A stretch of 64,000 nucleotides of DNA from Cellulophaga lytica DSM 7489 (GCF_000190595.1 NC_015167.1:3394501-3458500); one strand, 5' to 3'. Shown: positions 28,474 to 37,226, numbered from the stretch's first letter. The notes: generated by a model not told the origin, from the sequence alone. Program-made: numbers and translations.

Positions 28474-29718
28474 ATGAAAAAACATATAATTATAAGTGTA
28501 TTATGCGCTGCTTTTACTGCAATAAGTTGCCAAACAGAGGCAATAGACACAACAGAGGACGCTGTAGCCACCCTTCCTAATACAGGTATTAACTACGTAG
28601 ATGAAAGTGCTTTTATAAACTCTTTAAGTACAGAAACTTTCCTTAACCCAACAGATATTAGCCTAAACAGGAATGCTACAACTGCTGGCTACAACCAAGT
28701 TTATGGTTTTAATATTCCAGAAGATAACCAAGTATTAGGTTTTAAATGGAATACTGGTGACCAAAACACTACAGATTGGAGACCACAAGGAATAACAGGT
28801 TTTACGTGGAATCAAAAACGATTTTTACTAACAACTTGGTATGGTATTGGTCCATCTAATATAGACGGAGTTGAAAACCAACATAAAGGAGTTAGAATTT
28901 CTTTAGTAGATATCACAAACCCAAGCAGCATAACTTACCGCCATATACTATTAGTACAAGACAAAAACAACATTAGTAACCCTAAGTTATTTAAGGCTAC
29001 AAATAGTTATGATCAATTAAATTTGTTTGCACCAGTTACCATACACGCTGGTGGTGTAGCTTATGCAAATCAGAAAATATATGTAGCTTCTACTAGTTTA
29101 GGATTACGTGTTTTTGATTTAAATAATATTATAGCTGCTAGTTCAGACAATACCAAAAACAAAATTGGCCAAGACGCAAACGGAGATTTAAAAGCTTTTA
29201 ATTATGGGTATATTTTACCGCAATCTGGATATTATGATATTTTAGATGGAGATCCTTTTTCTTGTGTATCATTAGGAGAAAACACCACTGGTAATAATAT
29301 GCTTTACACATCACAATATAAAACTAGTAACAGCAGTATTATACCTTCTGTTTACGGGTTTAACCTAAAAAGCAATGGAGATATTGATACTTACATACCG
29401 GCAGAAATAAGTGTTCCTAAAGATAATGCATCAGGTAATAACGGACCACTATACAACATACAAGGTGTTTACAGAAAAGATAGCACAAGTGTTTTTGCTG
29501 TTACAGGTAAAAGTAGTTATAAAGGTTCTACAGCAAGATTAGTGCGTTACACAGACGGTGATGCATCTGGAACAAGATATAGATGGCCACATGGAGCTGA
29601 GGATTTTTACCTTGAGAAAAGCACAGGCTTATTATGGAATTTAACAGAGTATGAAACCTCTAAGTATGGCGAAGAAAACAGAACAGTATTTGCCGTACGT
29701 TACTCTGACTATGATTAA
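28474..29718 (+). CDS. Surface lipoprotein of unknown function, probable beta-propeller
   Basis: A 414-residue protein with a lipoprotein signal (lipobox ending at Cys19, AISC) followed by QTEAIDTTED. The mature part shows repeated beta-rich units such as ISLVDITNPSSITYRHILLV (about 149-168), GGVAYANQKIYVASTSLGLR (about 191-210) and VYGFNLKSNGDI, which recall propeller blades. I see no catalytic triad or metal motif and cannot name a family. It ends the operon 15 bases after the phosphoesterase, so it probably binds or processes the same ligand at the surface. A hairpin follows the stop. Confidence 0.85.
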   Translation: MKKHIIISVLCAAFTAISCQTEAIDTTEDAVATLPNTGINYVDESAFINSLSTETFLNPTDISLNRNATTAGYNQVYGFNIPEDNQVLGFKWNTGDQNTTDWRPQGITGFTWNQKRFLLTTWYGIGPSNIDGVENQHKGVRISLVDITNPSSITYRHILLVQDKNNISNPKLFKATNSYDQLNLFAPVTIHAGGVAYANQKIYVASTSLGLRVFDLNNIIAASSDNTKNKIGQDANGDLKAFNYGYILPQSGYYDILDGDPFSCVSLGENTTGNNMLYTSQYKTSNSSIIPSVYGFNLKSNGDIDTYIPAEISVPKDNASGNNGPLYNIQGVYRKDSTSVFAVTGKSSYKGSTARLVRYTDGDASGTRYRWPHGAEDFYLEKSTGLLWNLTEYETSKYGEENRTVFAVRYSDYD

Positions 29719-29748
29719 TTTTTAGTTTTTTCGTTAATAATTGTCTAC

Positions 29749-29775
29749 AGCCCTTAGAGTATTTTCTTAAGGGCT
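29749..29775 (+). terminator. Probable terminator of the SusCD operon
   Basis: AGCCCTTA (29749-29756) pairs with TAAGGGCT (29768-29775) around an 11-base loop. The following T-run is weak, so termination may be partial or Rho-assisted. Confidence 0.5.
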
Positions 29776-29844
29776 TAGATTTAAATAAAAACTTTAAATA
29801 AGGTCATTTAATAAGTTTTAAACCTGCTAATAACAAGTGGTAAA

Positions 29845-30327
29845 TTAGTTTAGATTATACCATTCAATATTTTCTAAATTAGCACGTCTACCCATACTTT
29901 TGGGTGCGTAATTTTTAGCTAAGTAGTTTACTATAATCTCTTCATTATTACCTAAATCCCAAAGGTTTTGGGTTTCTTGCATCCATCTAATTGTTGCTAT
30001 CCAACGTTCTTTAGTCATTCTGTTTTGAGTAACCATTTTGGCAGAATGGCAACTAGTACAATTATTCACCACAGTCATTAAACCATCATCCTCTACAAAA
30101 CCTGTTCTTAAGTGTATACCATTTTCAATTTTGTCCCAATCATCTTCTTCAATAGTATTTTCTACTAAAACAGCTTGCAATTCTTCATCTGTATTAAAAG
30201 CAGAAAAATTTGGATCTACTAGTGCATAAATAGCAAATACTACTCCTAAAAGTACTACACACCAAATTACAACAAGCATTCTGTATATTTGCTTAACCTG
30301 ATTTTTAAACTTGTTTTCTTCGCTCAT
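29845..30327 (-). CDS. Membrane-anchored monohaem cytochrome c, partner of the molybdoenzyme
   Basis: A 160-residue protein with one N-terminal membrane helix (about 15-36, YRMLVVIWCVVLLGVVFAIY) and a single haem-binding motif CTSCH at 90-94. Several methionines follow that could be the distal ligand. The start overlaps the molybdoenzyme stop as TAATG, so translation is coupled. In SorAB-type enzymes the cytochrome accepts electrons from the molybdenum subunit, and this pairing fits that model. The protein is periplasmic and membrane-tethered. Confidence 0.88.
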   Translation of the reverse strand: MSEENKFKNQVKQIYRMLVVIWCVVLLGVVFAIYALVDPNFSAFNTDEELQAVLVENTIEEDDWDKIENGIHLRTGFVEDDGLMTVVNNCTSCHSAKMVTQNRMTKERWIATIRWMQETQNLWDLGNNEEIIVNYLAKNYAPKSMGRRANLENIEWYNLN

Positions 30328-31547
30328 TATTTCACTTTTACAGCTATTCTATGACAAGCATTGTTTAAATATCCTTTTGGGTTCCAGCCAGGTACAAGCA
30401 TTGGCTGTGCTACATTATTTGCATCTGTTGCCCTAGCCCAAACTTCATAATACCCTTTTTCTGGAAATGTAATTGCTGCATTAAAATGCTGCCACGCTAA
30501 CCTGTTTACAGGTTTTTCTACAGTACAATTATGCCAGGTAGCACCAAAGTCTATAGAAAACTCCATTTTAATTACCTCTAACTCTCCTGCCCAAGCGTGT
30601 CCGCGAATGTTTAGTTTTTTACCCAAATCTATCATTGCTCCAGATTTAGGATAAGTTATTAAAGATTTTACAGGCATAGACTCTATAATTTTCATATCCT
30701 CGTCTTTAACCTTTTCTCCTGGTACAACCGGATTTTTTGGTACTCTGTAAGCCGGAGCTTTCATTTTAGCCCCATCATGTTCTTTGTTTCGTACACTAAT
30801 ACCATTTAGCCATTTCCCAGATGTAGATGCTGGCCAACCACCACATACCAAACGTAAAGGATAACCGTGAGCCGCTGGTATATCTTTACCGTTCATTTTA
30901 AAAGCAACCAAAGTTTCATCTTGTAAAGCTTTGCTCATTGGCACACCTCTAGAGATAGGCTCTTTGTTAGGATCTCTACTAATATGAGAGTCTGCTGCGT
31001 GGTACCCAATATAAACGGCAGAATCTTTAATACCTACATCATCAAGTATATCTTTAAGTCTAACTCCTGTCCAACTTGCACAAGACACCGCACCAACAGT
31101 CCACTGGTTTCCTTTAGCAGGCGGGTTAAACTCAGATCTACCATTACCACCACACTCTATTGTTAATTGGTAAGTATACTGTTTAAATTTAGATTTTAAT
31201 TCTGATAAAGTATATGTTTTTTTCTGCTGTACAGATTCGCCATCTATGGTAAGTGTCCATTTAGAGATGTCTATATTTTCTGGCGGAATACCATTATTCC
31301 TAATAAACATATTTTTGTTAGATGTTACTTTTTCATCTAGCAAATGTGCTTTAGCTTCAATATTCCAAGGCTTATCGTTTAAAACAACCATTTCCTTATC
31401 TAAATTAAACAAGGTAAACGGATCTGTTTCTTGTAAAGCTAAAGGTTGGTAATTTACTGGCATTTTAGAACCAAAAACAATATCGGCTCCAATAATACCT
31501 GCCATAGTAGTTAAGGAAGCCTTTTTAACAAAATTTCTTCTTTTCAA
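30327..31547 (-). CDS. Sulfite-oxidase-type molybdopterin oxidoreductase
   Basis: A 406-residue periplasmic molybdoenzyme. A twin-arginine-like signal (KRRNFVKKASL) and a hydrophobic segment precede the oxidoreductase molybdopterin domain (about 85-270). Cys132 in ECGGNGR is the expected molybdenum ligand, with GGWPASTSGKWL (about 235-246) as the other signature. A Mo-co dimerisation domain follows (about 290-400, ending HRIAVKVK). The paired cytochrome indicates sulfite dehydrogenase rather than an O2-using oxidase. Activity on another S- or N-oxide cannot be excluded. Confidence 0.88.
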   Translation of the reverse strand: MKRRNFVKKASLTTMAGIIGADIVFGSKMPVNYQPLALQETDPFTLFNLDKEMVVLNDKPWNIEAKAHLLDEKVTSNKNMFIRNNGIPPENIDISKWTLTIDGESVQQKKTYTLSELKSKFKQYTYQLTIECGGNGRSEFNPPAKGNQWTVGAVSCASWTGVRLKDILDDVGIKDSAVYIGYHAADSHISRDPNKEPISRGVPMSKALQDETLVAFKMNGKDIPAAHGYPLRLVCGGWPASTSGKWLNGISVRNKEHDGAKMKAPAYRVPKNPVVPGEKVKDEDMKIIESMPVKSLITYPKSGAMIDLGKKLNIRGHAWAGELEVIKMEFSIDFGATWHNCTVEKPVNRLAWQHFNAAITFPEKGYYEVWARATDANNVAQPMLVPGWNPKGYLNNACHRIAVKVK

Positions 31548-31568
31548 ATTAGTTATAAGATCAAATTA

Positions 31569-31754
31569 TTACTCAATTTCTCCCCTATTTCTTGCTCTTA
31601 TGTTAAAAATCATTGCAATAGTAACTATTGTAGCGGATGCAATACCCACATAAAAACCAATGCTTAAATTGTTAAAATCTGCAGTAAGTAGGTGCATTAA
31701 AATTAGTAATAAACAGAAGAATATTACAATAAATGGTATAATTTTTTTACTCAT
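31569..31754 (-). CDS. Small two-helix membrane protein
   Basis: This 61-residue protein is almost entirely two hydrophobic helices (about 5-24 and 33-52) with a charged C-terminus (RARNRGEIE). It lies one base after the 100-residue gene and 21 bases before the molybdoenzyme gene on the same strand. That position suggests an accessory or assembly role, but I recognise no family. Confidence 0.7.
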   Translation of the reverse strand: MSKKIIPFIVIFFCLLLILMHLLTADFNNLSIGFYVGIASATIVTIAMIFNIRARNRGEIE

Positions 31755-31755
31755 A

Positions 31756-32058
31756 CTATTTTTTTTCTAGCACATCTCCTAGTTTTGAGCCACTTATAAC
31801 GTAGGTATAAAACCACATAATGGTAAAAGAAGGTATAAAATCTGTGCCAGGGATTAATTCTTCTACAAAAGATGCCATACCAGCTGCTTTACCTGCAGCA
31901 CCTTTATACATTCTGGTCATTAGCCAAAATGATAGTGGCGCCCAAATAACATCAGAAAACTCTCCTATTCCTAAAACAGAAAAAGAAAGCATACCTACGG
32001 CGTCAAAAAGAAGTCCTAAAAATAGGTCTCTGTATTTTGTATTTTTAGTATTTGTCAT
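31756..32058 (-). CDS. Small conserved membrane protein of unknown function
   Basis: A 100-residue protein with hydrophobic stretches around residues 13-40 and 72-90. A conserved-looking centre reads MYKGAAGKAAGMASFVEEL, followed by IPGTDFIPSFTIMWF. The mix of a membrane helix and a short amphipathic loop is unlike a classical transporter. A -7-like element (TACTTTTG on the minus strand, 32099-32092) precedes it, but no -33 TTG is visible. It is the first of the four genes leading to the sulfite-oxidase pair. I recall similar proteins in flavobacteria without assigned function. Confidence 0.75.
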   Translation of the reverse strand: MTNTKNTKYRDLFLGLLFDAVGMLSFSVLGIGEFSDVIWAPLSFWLMTRMYKGAAGKAAGMASFVEELIPGTDFIPSFTIMWFYTYVISGSKLGDVLEKK

Positions 32059-32112
32059 ATTAAAAAAAGTTAGTGTTTACCTACTAATATACAAAAGTAA
32101 TGCCACTGTTTG

Positions 32113-32712
32113 TTATGATAGGTCTGAACTAATTAACTTTAAAAACTCATTACGCGTTTCTTGCTTCTCAAACTGACCTCTAAAACCAGATGTTGTGGTT
32201 ACAGAATTTTGTTTTTGCACGCCACGCATCATCATACACATATGAGATGCTTCTATAACAACTGCAACCCCTTGTGGTTTTAAGGTATTATTTAAACATT
32301 CTAAAATATCGTGAGTTAAACGTTCTTGCACTTGTAACCTTCTTGCAAAAACGTCAACAATTCTAGGTATTTTGCTTAACCCAACAATATGTCCGTTTGG
32401 TATATATGCTACGTGTGCCTTTCCAAAAAAGGGCAACATATGGTGCTCACATAAAGAGTATAATTCTATATCTTTAATAATAACCATATCATCATAATCT
32501 TCTTTAAACATTGCAGCTTTTAATATCTCTACAGGGTCTTGCTCATACCCTTGTGTTAAAAACATCATAGCTTTTGCTGCTCTCTCTGGGGTTTTTACCA
32601 AACCTTCTCTACTAACATCTTCACCTACACCTTCAATTATTTTAGCGTATTTTTCTTTTACAGATTCGGTTGCTTCTAAATTGTATTCTTCAAAATTTTT
32701 ATAAAAAGACAT
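32113..32712 (-). CDS. folE: GTP cyclohydrolase I
   Basis: This 199-residue enzyme converts GTP to dihydroneopterin triphosphate, the first step of folate and pterin synthesis. Zinc ligands are in [10 protein letters not shown] (cysteine and histidine, about 87-96) and [11 protein letters not shown] (about 155-165). The segments [12 protein letters not shown] and [20 protein letters not shown] are family signatures. It is homodecameric and cytoplasmic in characterised relatives. It precedes four co-directional genes by 54 bases. Its pterin product is not the molybdenum cofactor precursor, so the proximity to a molybdoenzyme may be coincidental. Confidence 0.97.
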   Translation of the reverse strand: MSFYKNFEEYNLEATESVKEKYAKIIEGVGEDVSREGLVKTPERAAKAMMFLTQGYEQDPVEILKAAMFKEDYDDMVIIKDIELYSLCEHHMLPFFGKAHVAYIPNGHIVGLSKIPRIVDVFARRLQVQERLTHDILECLNNTLKPQGVAVVIEASHMCMMMRGVQKQNSVTTTSGFRGQFEKQETRNEFLKLISSDLS

Positions 32713-32798
32713 CTATATATTGTTTTGTACTCGTTTCATTATGCTGTGCACTAATTTTAAAGCAAAATGCTCTATTTATTCAAAAATAGGTATTAAAA

Positions 32799-32828
32799 TT
32801 GAATACCGCTTTCTTTTATTTATTTTTG
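32799..32828 (+). promoter_or_regulatory. Bacteroidota-type promoter for the ABC ATPase operon
   Basis: TTG (32799-32801) and TATTTTTG (32821-32828) are separated by 19 bases, a full consensus match. It lies 46 bases before the ATPase start at 32875. Confidence 0.65.
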
Positions 32829-32874
32829 CCATATCAACGCTAATGAGTACTTTCATTGGCGAAAAAGATAGGGA

Positions 32875-33537
32875 ATGATAAAAGCTAAAAATATTCAAAA
32901 GTTTTACGGAGACCTTCAGGTTTTAAAAGGTTTAGATATTCATATAAAAGAAAATGAAATTGTATCTATAGTTGGTTCTTCTGGGGCAGGTAAAACAACA
33001 TTACTTCAAATACTTGGTACATTAGATGCTATTTCTAAAACAGCATCTAGTGAATTAATAATTAAGAATACAGACATTACCACATTAAAAGATAAAGAAC
33101 TAGCTAAATTTAGAAATGAGCATATTGGCTTTATTTTTCAGTTTCACCAGCTATTACCAGAGTTTACAGCTTTAGAAAATGTTTGTATCCCTGCTTTTAT
33201 AAAAAAAACAACTAAAGAAACTGCCGAAAAAAGAGGAAAAGAACTTTTAGATTTTCTAGGACTTTCTCATAGATACCATCACAAACCTAGTGAGCTATCT
33301 GGAGGAGAACAACAACGAGTAGCTGTTGCAAGAGCTTTAATAAATAACCCTTCTATTATTTTTGCAGATGAACCTAGTGGTAACTTAGATTCTGAAAGTG
33401 CAGACAACCTACACAAACTATTTTTTAAATTACGAGATGAGTTTGGCCAAACGTTTGTAATTGTTACTCATAACCAAGAGTTAGCAGATATGGCAGATAG
33501 AAAATTGGTAATGGTAGACGGACAAATAACATCATAA
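32875..33537 (+). CDS. ABC transporter ATP-binding protein, LolD/MacB-like
   Basis: A 220-residue nucleotide-binding subunit. The Walker A motif is GSSGAGKTT at 34-42, the Q-loop is [17 protein letters not shown] (about 91-107), the signature is [15 protein letters not shown] (about 142-156), and Walker B is IIFADEPSG (about 162-170), followed by the H-loop. The sequence is of the LolD/FtsE/MacB type that drives lipoprotein release or extrusion of substrates from the membrane. No permease is adjacent, so its partner must be encoded elsewhere. It is followed after one base by a CPBP protease gene. Confidence 0.92.
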   Translation: MIKAKNIQKFYGDLQVLKGLDIHIKENEIVSIVGSSGAGKTTLLQILGTLDAISKTASSELIIKNTDITTLKDKELAKFRNEHIGFIFQFHQLLPEFTALENVCIPAFIKKTTKETAEKRGKELLDFLGLSHRYHHKPSELSGGEQQRVAVARALINNPSIIFADEPSGNLDSESADNLHKLFFKLRDEFGQTFVIVTHNQELADMADRKLVMVDGQITS

Positions 33538-33538
33538 T

Positions 33539-34096
33539 ATGCTAAAAATAGTTTACGCTTTTTTAAAAAATCCTACCAATACACCAGATGAAAATACAGA
33601 CTTTGGGTATAGATTTGTAACCTTTATTAAGCTGCTTTTTTGGGGCTTATTAATAGGTATTGGTATTGTTGTTTTTAACTCTATTTGGGAAACAACAGGT
33701 ATTTTAGGACCTAATGAGCACGCCTTAAGCTCTGTTATGGATGATTATACTACTCCTATGCTTTTTTTATTAATTGTTATAGTTGCACCTTTGTTTGAAG
33801 AGTTGCTTTTTAGAGGTCCGCTTGCTTTTTTTAAAGAAACCAAAAGGTTTAAAATAGCTCTTTATGTATCTATTTTATTATTTGGCGCAGTACACATTAG
33901 TAATTTTGAAATTACACCAATGGCACTTGTATTGTCGCCTTTTTTAGTTGCACCACAACTAGTTTTAGGTACTTTTGCTGGCTTTATTAGAATAAAATTT
34001 GGTCTAATTTGGTCTATTGCGCTACACGCTTGCCACAACTTTATTCTGTTTTTACCTTTGGCACTTATTAAACTTTTAGAACTTCCTATAGAATAA
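33539..34096 (+). CDS. CPBP-family intramembrane protease
   Basis: A 185-residue polytopic membrane protein of the CPBP (Abi/CAAX-prenyl-protease-like) family. The conserved glutamates and arginine are in EELLFRGPL (about 85-93). Histidines are in HISNFE (about 118) and HACHNFILF (about 161-169). There are four or five hydrophobic helices. Bacterial members have been linked to bacteriocin self-protection and to peptide or regulator cleavage. Its start lies one base after the ABC gene and its stop overlaps the next start as TAATG, so the three genes are translated together. The target is unknown. Confidence 0.9.
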   Translation: MLKIVYAFLKNPTNTPDENTDFGYRFVTFIKLLFWGLLIGIGIVVFNSIWETTGILGPNEHALSSVMDDYTTPMLFLLIVIVAPLFEELLFRGPLAFFKETKRFKIALYVSILLFGAVHISNFEITPMALVLSPFLVAPQLVLGTFAGFIRIKFGLIWSIALHACHNFILFLPLALIKLLELPIE

Positions 34097-34860
34097 TGAC
34101 AAAAGCTGAGTTAAAAGAGTTTTTAGATGTTAAGGTTGTACAATACAACAATCCAGATTTTATAAATTCAGATCCACTACAGATTCCGCATCGTTTTACA
34201 AAAAAAGAAGATATTGAAATTGCTGGTTTTTTAACGGCAACTATAGCTTGGGGAAACCGTAAAAGTATTATTAAAAATGCGGATAAAATGATGGCTCTTA
34301 TGCACAACTCTCCGCACGATTTTGTTTTAAACCATTCTGATGATGATTTGGGTAATTTTAAAGGTTTTGTACACCGTACATTTAATGAAACCGATTTTGC
34401 TTTTTTTGTACAGAGTTTAAAAAACATTTATACAAATCACGGTGGCTTAGAAGCTGTTTTTAAAACGCATACCAAAGAAAACGACTTACAAACTGCTATT
34501 TCTAAATTTAAGACTACTTTTTTTGAAATAGAACACCCTTTACGTACCACAAAGCATATATCTGACCCTTTAAAAGGTTCTGCTGCTAAACGTATTAATA
34601 TGTTTTTACGCTGGATGGTACGCGACTCTAATACCAATGTAGATTTTGGCATCTGGAAAACTATAGACCCTGCACTACTCTCTTGCCCCCTAGATGTACA
34701 CTCTGGCAACGTTGCCCGTAAATTAGGGTTGCTAAAACGAAAACAGAATGATGCTAAAGCTTTAGCTGAATTAGATAAAAGCTTGCGTAAACTAGATCCT
34801 AAAGACCCATCTAAGTACGACTTTGCTTTGTTTGGACTTGGAGTTTTTGAAGGGTTTTAG
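34096..34860 (+). CDS. TIGR02757-type conserved protein
   Basis: A 254-residue soluble protein that I recognise as the TIGR02757 family of Bacteroidota. Its features include IPHRFTKKEDIEIAGFLTAT (about 35-54), AWGNRKSIIKNADKMM (about 57-72), FLRWMVRDSN (about 175-184), and CPLDVHSGNVARKLG (about 198-212) near the C-terminus. The helical, histidine- and tryptophan-containing make-up resembles HhH/DNA-glycosylase-like folds, but that is only a suggestion. It is translationally coupled to the protease gene. No function is established to my knowledge. Confidence 0.85.
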   Translation: MTKAELKEFLDVKVVQYNNPDFINSDPLQIPHRFTKKEDIEIAGFLTATIAWGNRKSIIKNADKMMALMHNSPHDFVLNHSDDDLGNFKGFVHRTFNETDFAFFVQSLKNIYTNHGGLEAVFKTHTKENDLQTAISKFKTTFFEIEHPLRTTKHISDPLKGSAAKRINMFLRWMVRDSNTNVDFGIWKTIDPALLSCPLDVHSGNVARKLGLLKRKQNDAKALAELDKSLRKLDPKDPSKYDFALFGLGVFEGF

Positions 34861-34877
34861 ATTAGATTTTTAGTTTT

Positions 34878-34903
34878 TCTCTATTTTCTCTTCTCTATTT
34901 TCT
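34878..34903. repeat. Short pyrimidine direct repeat
   Basis: TCTCTATTTTCT occurs at 34878-34889 and again at 34892-34903, in a pyrimidine-only patch between two convergent genes. It is probably simple-sequence drift in a gene-free gap of 55 bases. Confidence 0.6.
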
Positions 34904-34915
34904 ATTATCTCTTAT

Positions 34916-35773
34916 TTATATTAAACTAAAAACAAGTTCATCTCCAGTAAATTTCTGAGCTAGTATATTTATTGCGGTGTTTGATAATTGCAACACTCTT
35001 GGGTAACCACCTGTGGTTTGGCAATCTTTCATTAAAATTATAAGTTGCCCAGACGGAGTTAGCTGTACTGTTCCTGGCAATACTACGGATGTTATTATAG
35101 GTTCTAAAGTATTAGGCAAAAGCTCTGTTAGTTGGTATGCCATTCTACTATTATTTTTTGAAACCGTAAACCCTGCATTTAATAGTTTTTTCTGTTGTTG
35201 AATAGTTAACTTATGAAACTCTGGCCCTTTATGCGCGGTAATGATTTTTTCTTCTAAATAAACATTATTTACAGCTAAACTAGCGTTTGATTGTTTTTCT
35301 ATAGTTACAGCATTTTTAATAGGTAAAAGAAGATTTTTTTGTATGGTTTGATGCTGAGTAACGTTTTTAAACATACTTCTACTTTTCATAACAACATCAG
35401 TTAAAAATCCGCCTAAAACAGCTATATAACCTCTAAAACCACTCTTTTTTGCTCCAAAAGACAAAATATCGTCCTCTTTTACAACAATTACACTATTATT
35501 ATTTATAGGTATGCTATTTAATTTTGGCTGAAAATCCCCTCCTGAAATACATATTTTAGTGGTACATAAAAACTGAAGTTTTGGACCTGTCATTGTAAAC
35601 TCTAAAACGGCATTATTTTTAGTATTTCCTAATAACAAATTAGCTATTAAAGCAGCTCTTTCATCCATTACACCTGCGTAAGGCACTCCGTATTGCTGGT
35701 AGCCAAACCTACCTAAATCTTGTACCGAGGTAAAAAAACCTGTTTGCAATACTTTAACCATTGTAATCCTCAC
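34916..35773 (-). CDS. pxpC: 5-oxoprolinase subunit C (carboxyltransferase-fold)
   Basis: A 285-residue subunit of the PxpABC 5-oxoprolinase, which opens 5-oxoproline to glutamate with ATP. The N-terminal motifs SVQDLGRFGYQQYGVPYAG (about 16-34) and VMDERAALIANLLLGN (35-50) and the C-terminal QTTGGYPRVLQLS are the KipA/AHS2 signatures. Its start overlaps the end of pxpB by 20 bases, so the two are coupled. In several bacteria subunits B and C are fused; here they are separate. Confidence 0.93.
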   Translation of the reverse strand: MRITMVKVLQTGFFTSVQDLGRFGYQQYGVPYAGVMDERAALIANLLLGNTKNNAVLEFTMTGPKLQFLCTTKICISGGDFQPKLNSIPINNNSVIVVKEDDILSFGAKKSGFRGYIAVLGGFLTDVVMKSRSMFKNVTQHQTIQKNLLLPIKNAVTIEKQSNASLAVNNVYLEEKIITAHKGPEFHKLTIQQQKKLLNAGFTVSKNNSRMAYQLTELLPNTLEPIITSVVLPGTVQLTPSGQLIILMKDCQTTGGYPRVLQLSNTAINILAQKFTGDELVFSLI

Positions 35774-36482
35774 TTTCTATTTGAAAAACATCAGCATTTA
35801 CTAAAGTTTTTATATCATCATACTTCTTTTTTGTAACCGAATAAAACTGAATAGCATCTCCTGGTTTAGCAAAACAAGGAACATCTTTGGTTACATCAAA
35901 AAAAGGAAGTGGTGAGTTGCCAATAATATTCCAACCTCCAGGGCTTTCTACAGGGTAAACTCCCGTTTGGTTACCTCCTATTGCCACCGCACCTTTTTCT
36001 ATTTTTAAACGCGGCGTTGCTTTTCTGGGCATTGTTAATTCTTTTGGCAACCCTCCTAGATATAAAAATCCAGGTAAAAAACCCACAAAATATACAGTAT
36101 ATACGGTTTTAGTATGCAGTGCTATAATTTGGTCTACACTACTATTTTTCTCCGCAGCTATTTCTTTAAGGTCTATTCCAAATTCATCATCATAACAAAC
36201 AGGAATTTTCCAAAGCTTATAATTACTAACGTTTAATTTGGATTTATGAAGATATATTGTTTTTAGAGTTTCAATTTCAACAGGCAAGTCTACTTTAACA
36301 TCATCAAAAGCTACTAAAAGAGAATTGTAAGCCGTTGTAACCTGAATTCCTGATGTGTAAAAAGTTTCAATTTTAGATCTAAACTCTAATACATCACGTA
36401 AAATACCTTTTGTAATAACAGGCTGCCATTCTACCAAAATAGAAGTATCTCCAAATATTTTATAGTTTACATTAGTTGTCAT
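35754..36482 (-). CDS. pxpB: 5-oxoprolinase subunit B (KipI-like)
   Basis: A 242-residue cyclophilin-like-fold subunit. The central signature runs GFLPGFLYLGGLPKELTM (about 137-154), followed by PRKATPRLKIEKGAVAIGGN and VYPVESPGGWNIIG (about 185-198). The family includes KipI, which inhibits a histidine kinase in Bacillus. In an operon with pxpA and pxpC the metabolic role is far more likely. It begins three bases after the pxpA stop. A glycine/proline-rich C-terminal half is typical. Confidence 0.93.
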   Translation of the reverse strand: MTTNVNYKIFGDTSILVEWQPVITKGILRDVLEFRSKIETFYTSGIQVTTAYNSLLVAFDDVKVDLPVEIETLKTIYLHKSKLNVSNYKLWKIPVCYDDEFGIDLKEIAAEKNSSVDQIIALHTKTVYTVYFVGFLPGFLYLGGLPKELTMPRKATPRLKIEKGAVAIGGNQTGVYPVESPGGWNIIGNSPLPFFDVTKDVPCFAKPGDAIQFYSVTKKKYDDIKTLVNADVFQIESEDYNG

Positions 36483-36485
36483 ATG

Positions 36486-37226
36486 TTAAGCTACATCAAT
36501 ATTTAAACTCTTTAATTTATCTTTTAACTGTTTTATAATTTTTACCGCATTGGGGTTGTCTCCGTGCACACAAAACGTATCTGCTTTAATTGTTTTTATT
36601 GTTCCTTGCACAGTAACTACCTTTTTACTGTAAAACATACCGTACACGTGATTAAACAACATATCAAAATCTTGTATAACTGCATTTTTTTGTGATCTAG
36701 AAACTAGTGTTAAATCATCATTATAATTACGATCTGCAAAAGCCTCAAACATAATTTCTACACCCTGTTCTATAGCAACACTAGCTATTACAGAATTATA
36801 AGGAACATATAATTTTACAGGTAAATTGATGCTTTTTACAGCTTTTACTATCACTTTTGCTACATTTTCATCTACTGCTGCTAAATTGTACAATGCGCCG
36901 TGTGGCTTTATATGATGCAAAGTAGTTTCTCCTTCTTCAATTATAGTAAGTAAGTTTAGTAGTTGTTTTTGAATAGAATTTAGTAACTCCTGGTTACTCA
37001 TTTTCATTACAACCCTTCCAAAGTTTTCTTTATCCGGAAAAGAAGGATGTGCACCTATTTTTACGTTATGTTTTTTTGCTAAACGGACAATATGCTTCAT
37101 TAAATCTATAGTACCAGCGTGTCCGACACAAGCTATATTACAGGAAGAAATATAAGGCATTAATTGCGACTCATTACCTACTCCCTCACCAACATCTACA
37201 TTAATATCTATTGTGTTTACTGCCAT
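36486..37226 (-). CDS. pxpA: 5-oxoprolinase subunit A (LamB/YcsF)
   Basis: A 246-residue TIM-barrel-like subunit of the LamB/YcsF family. The start INVDVGEGVGNESQLMPY (about 8-25), the segment ACVGHAGTIDLM, GAHPSFPDKENFGR (about 58-71) and HHIKPHGALYN (about 102-112) carry the conserved acidic and histidine residues expected at the active site. The family phosphorylates and opens 5-oxoproline together with PxpB and PxpC. The start shares its A with the stop codon of the upstream transporter gene (position 37226), so transport and breakdown are likely coupled. Confidence 0.95.
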   Translation of the reverse strand: MAVNTIDINVDVGEGVGNESQLMPYISSCNIACVGHAGTIDLMKHIVRLAKKHNVKIGAHPSFPDKENFGRVVMKMSNQELLNSIQKQLLNLLTIIEEGETTLHHIKPHGALYNLAAVDENVAKVIVKAVKSINLPVKLYVPYNSVIASVAIEQGVEIMFEAFADRNYNDDLTLVSRSQKNAVIQDFDMLFNHVYGMFYSKKVVTVQGTIKTIKADTFCVHGDNPNAVKIIKQLKDKLKSLNIDVA

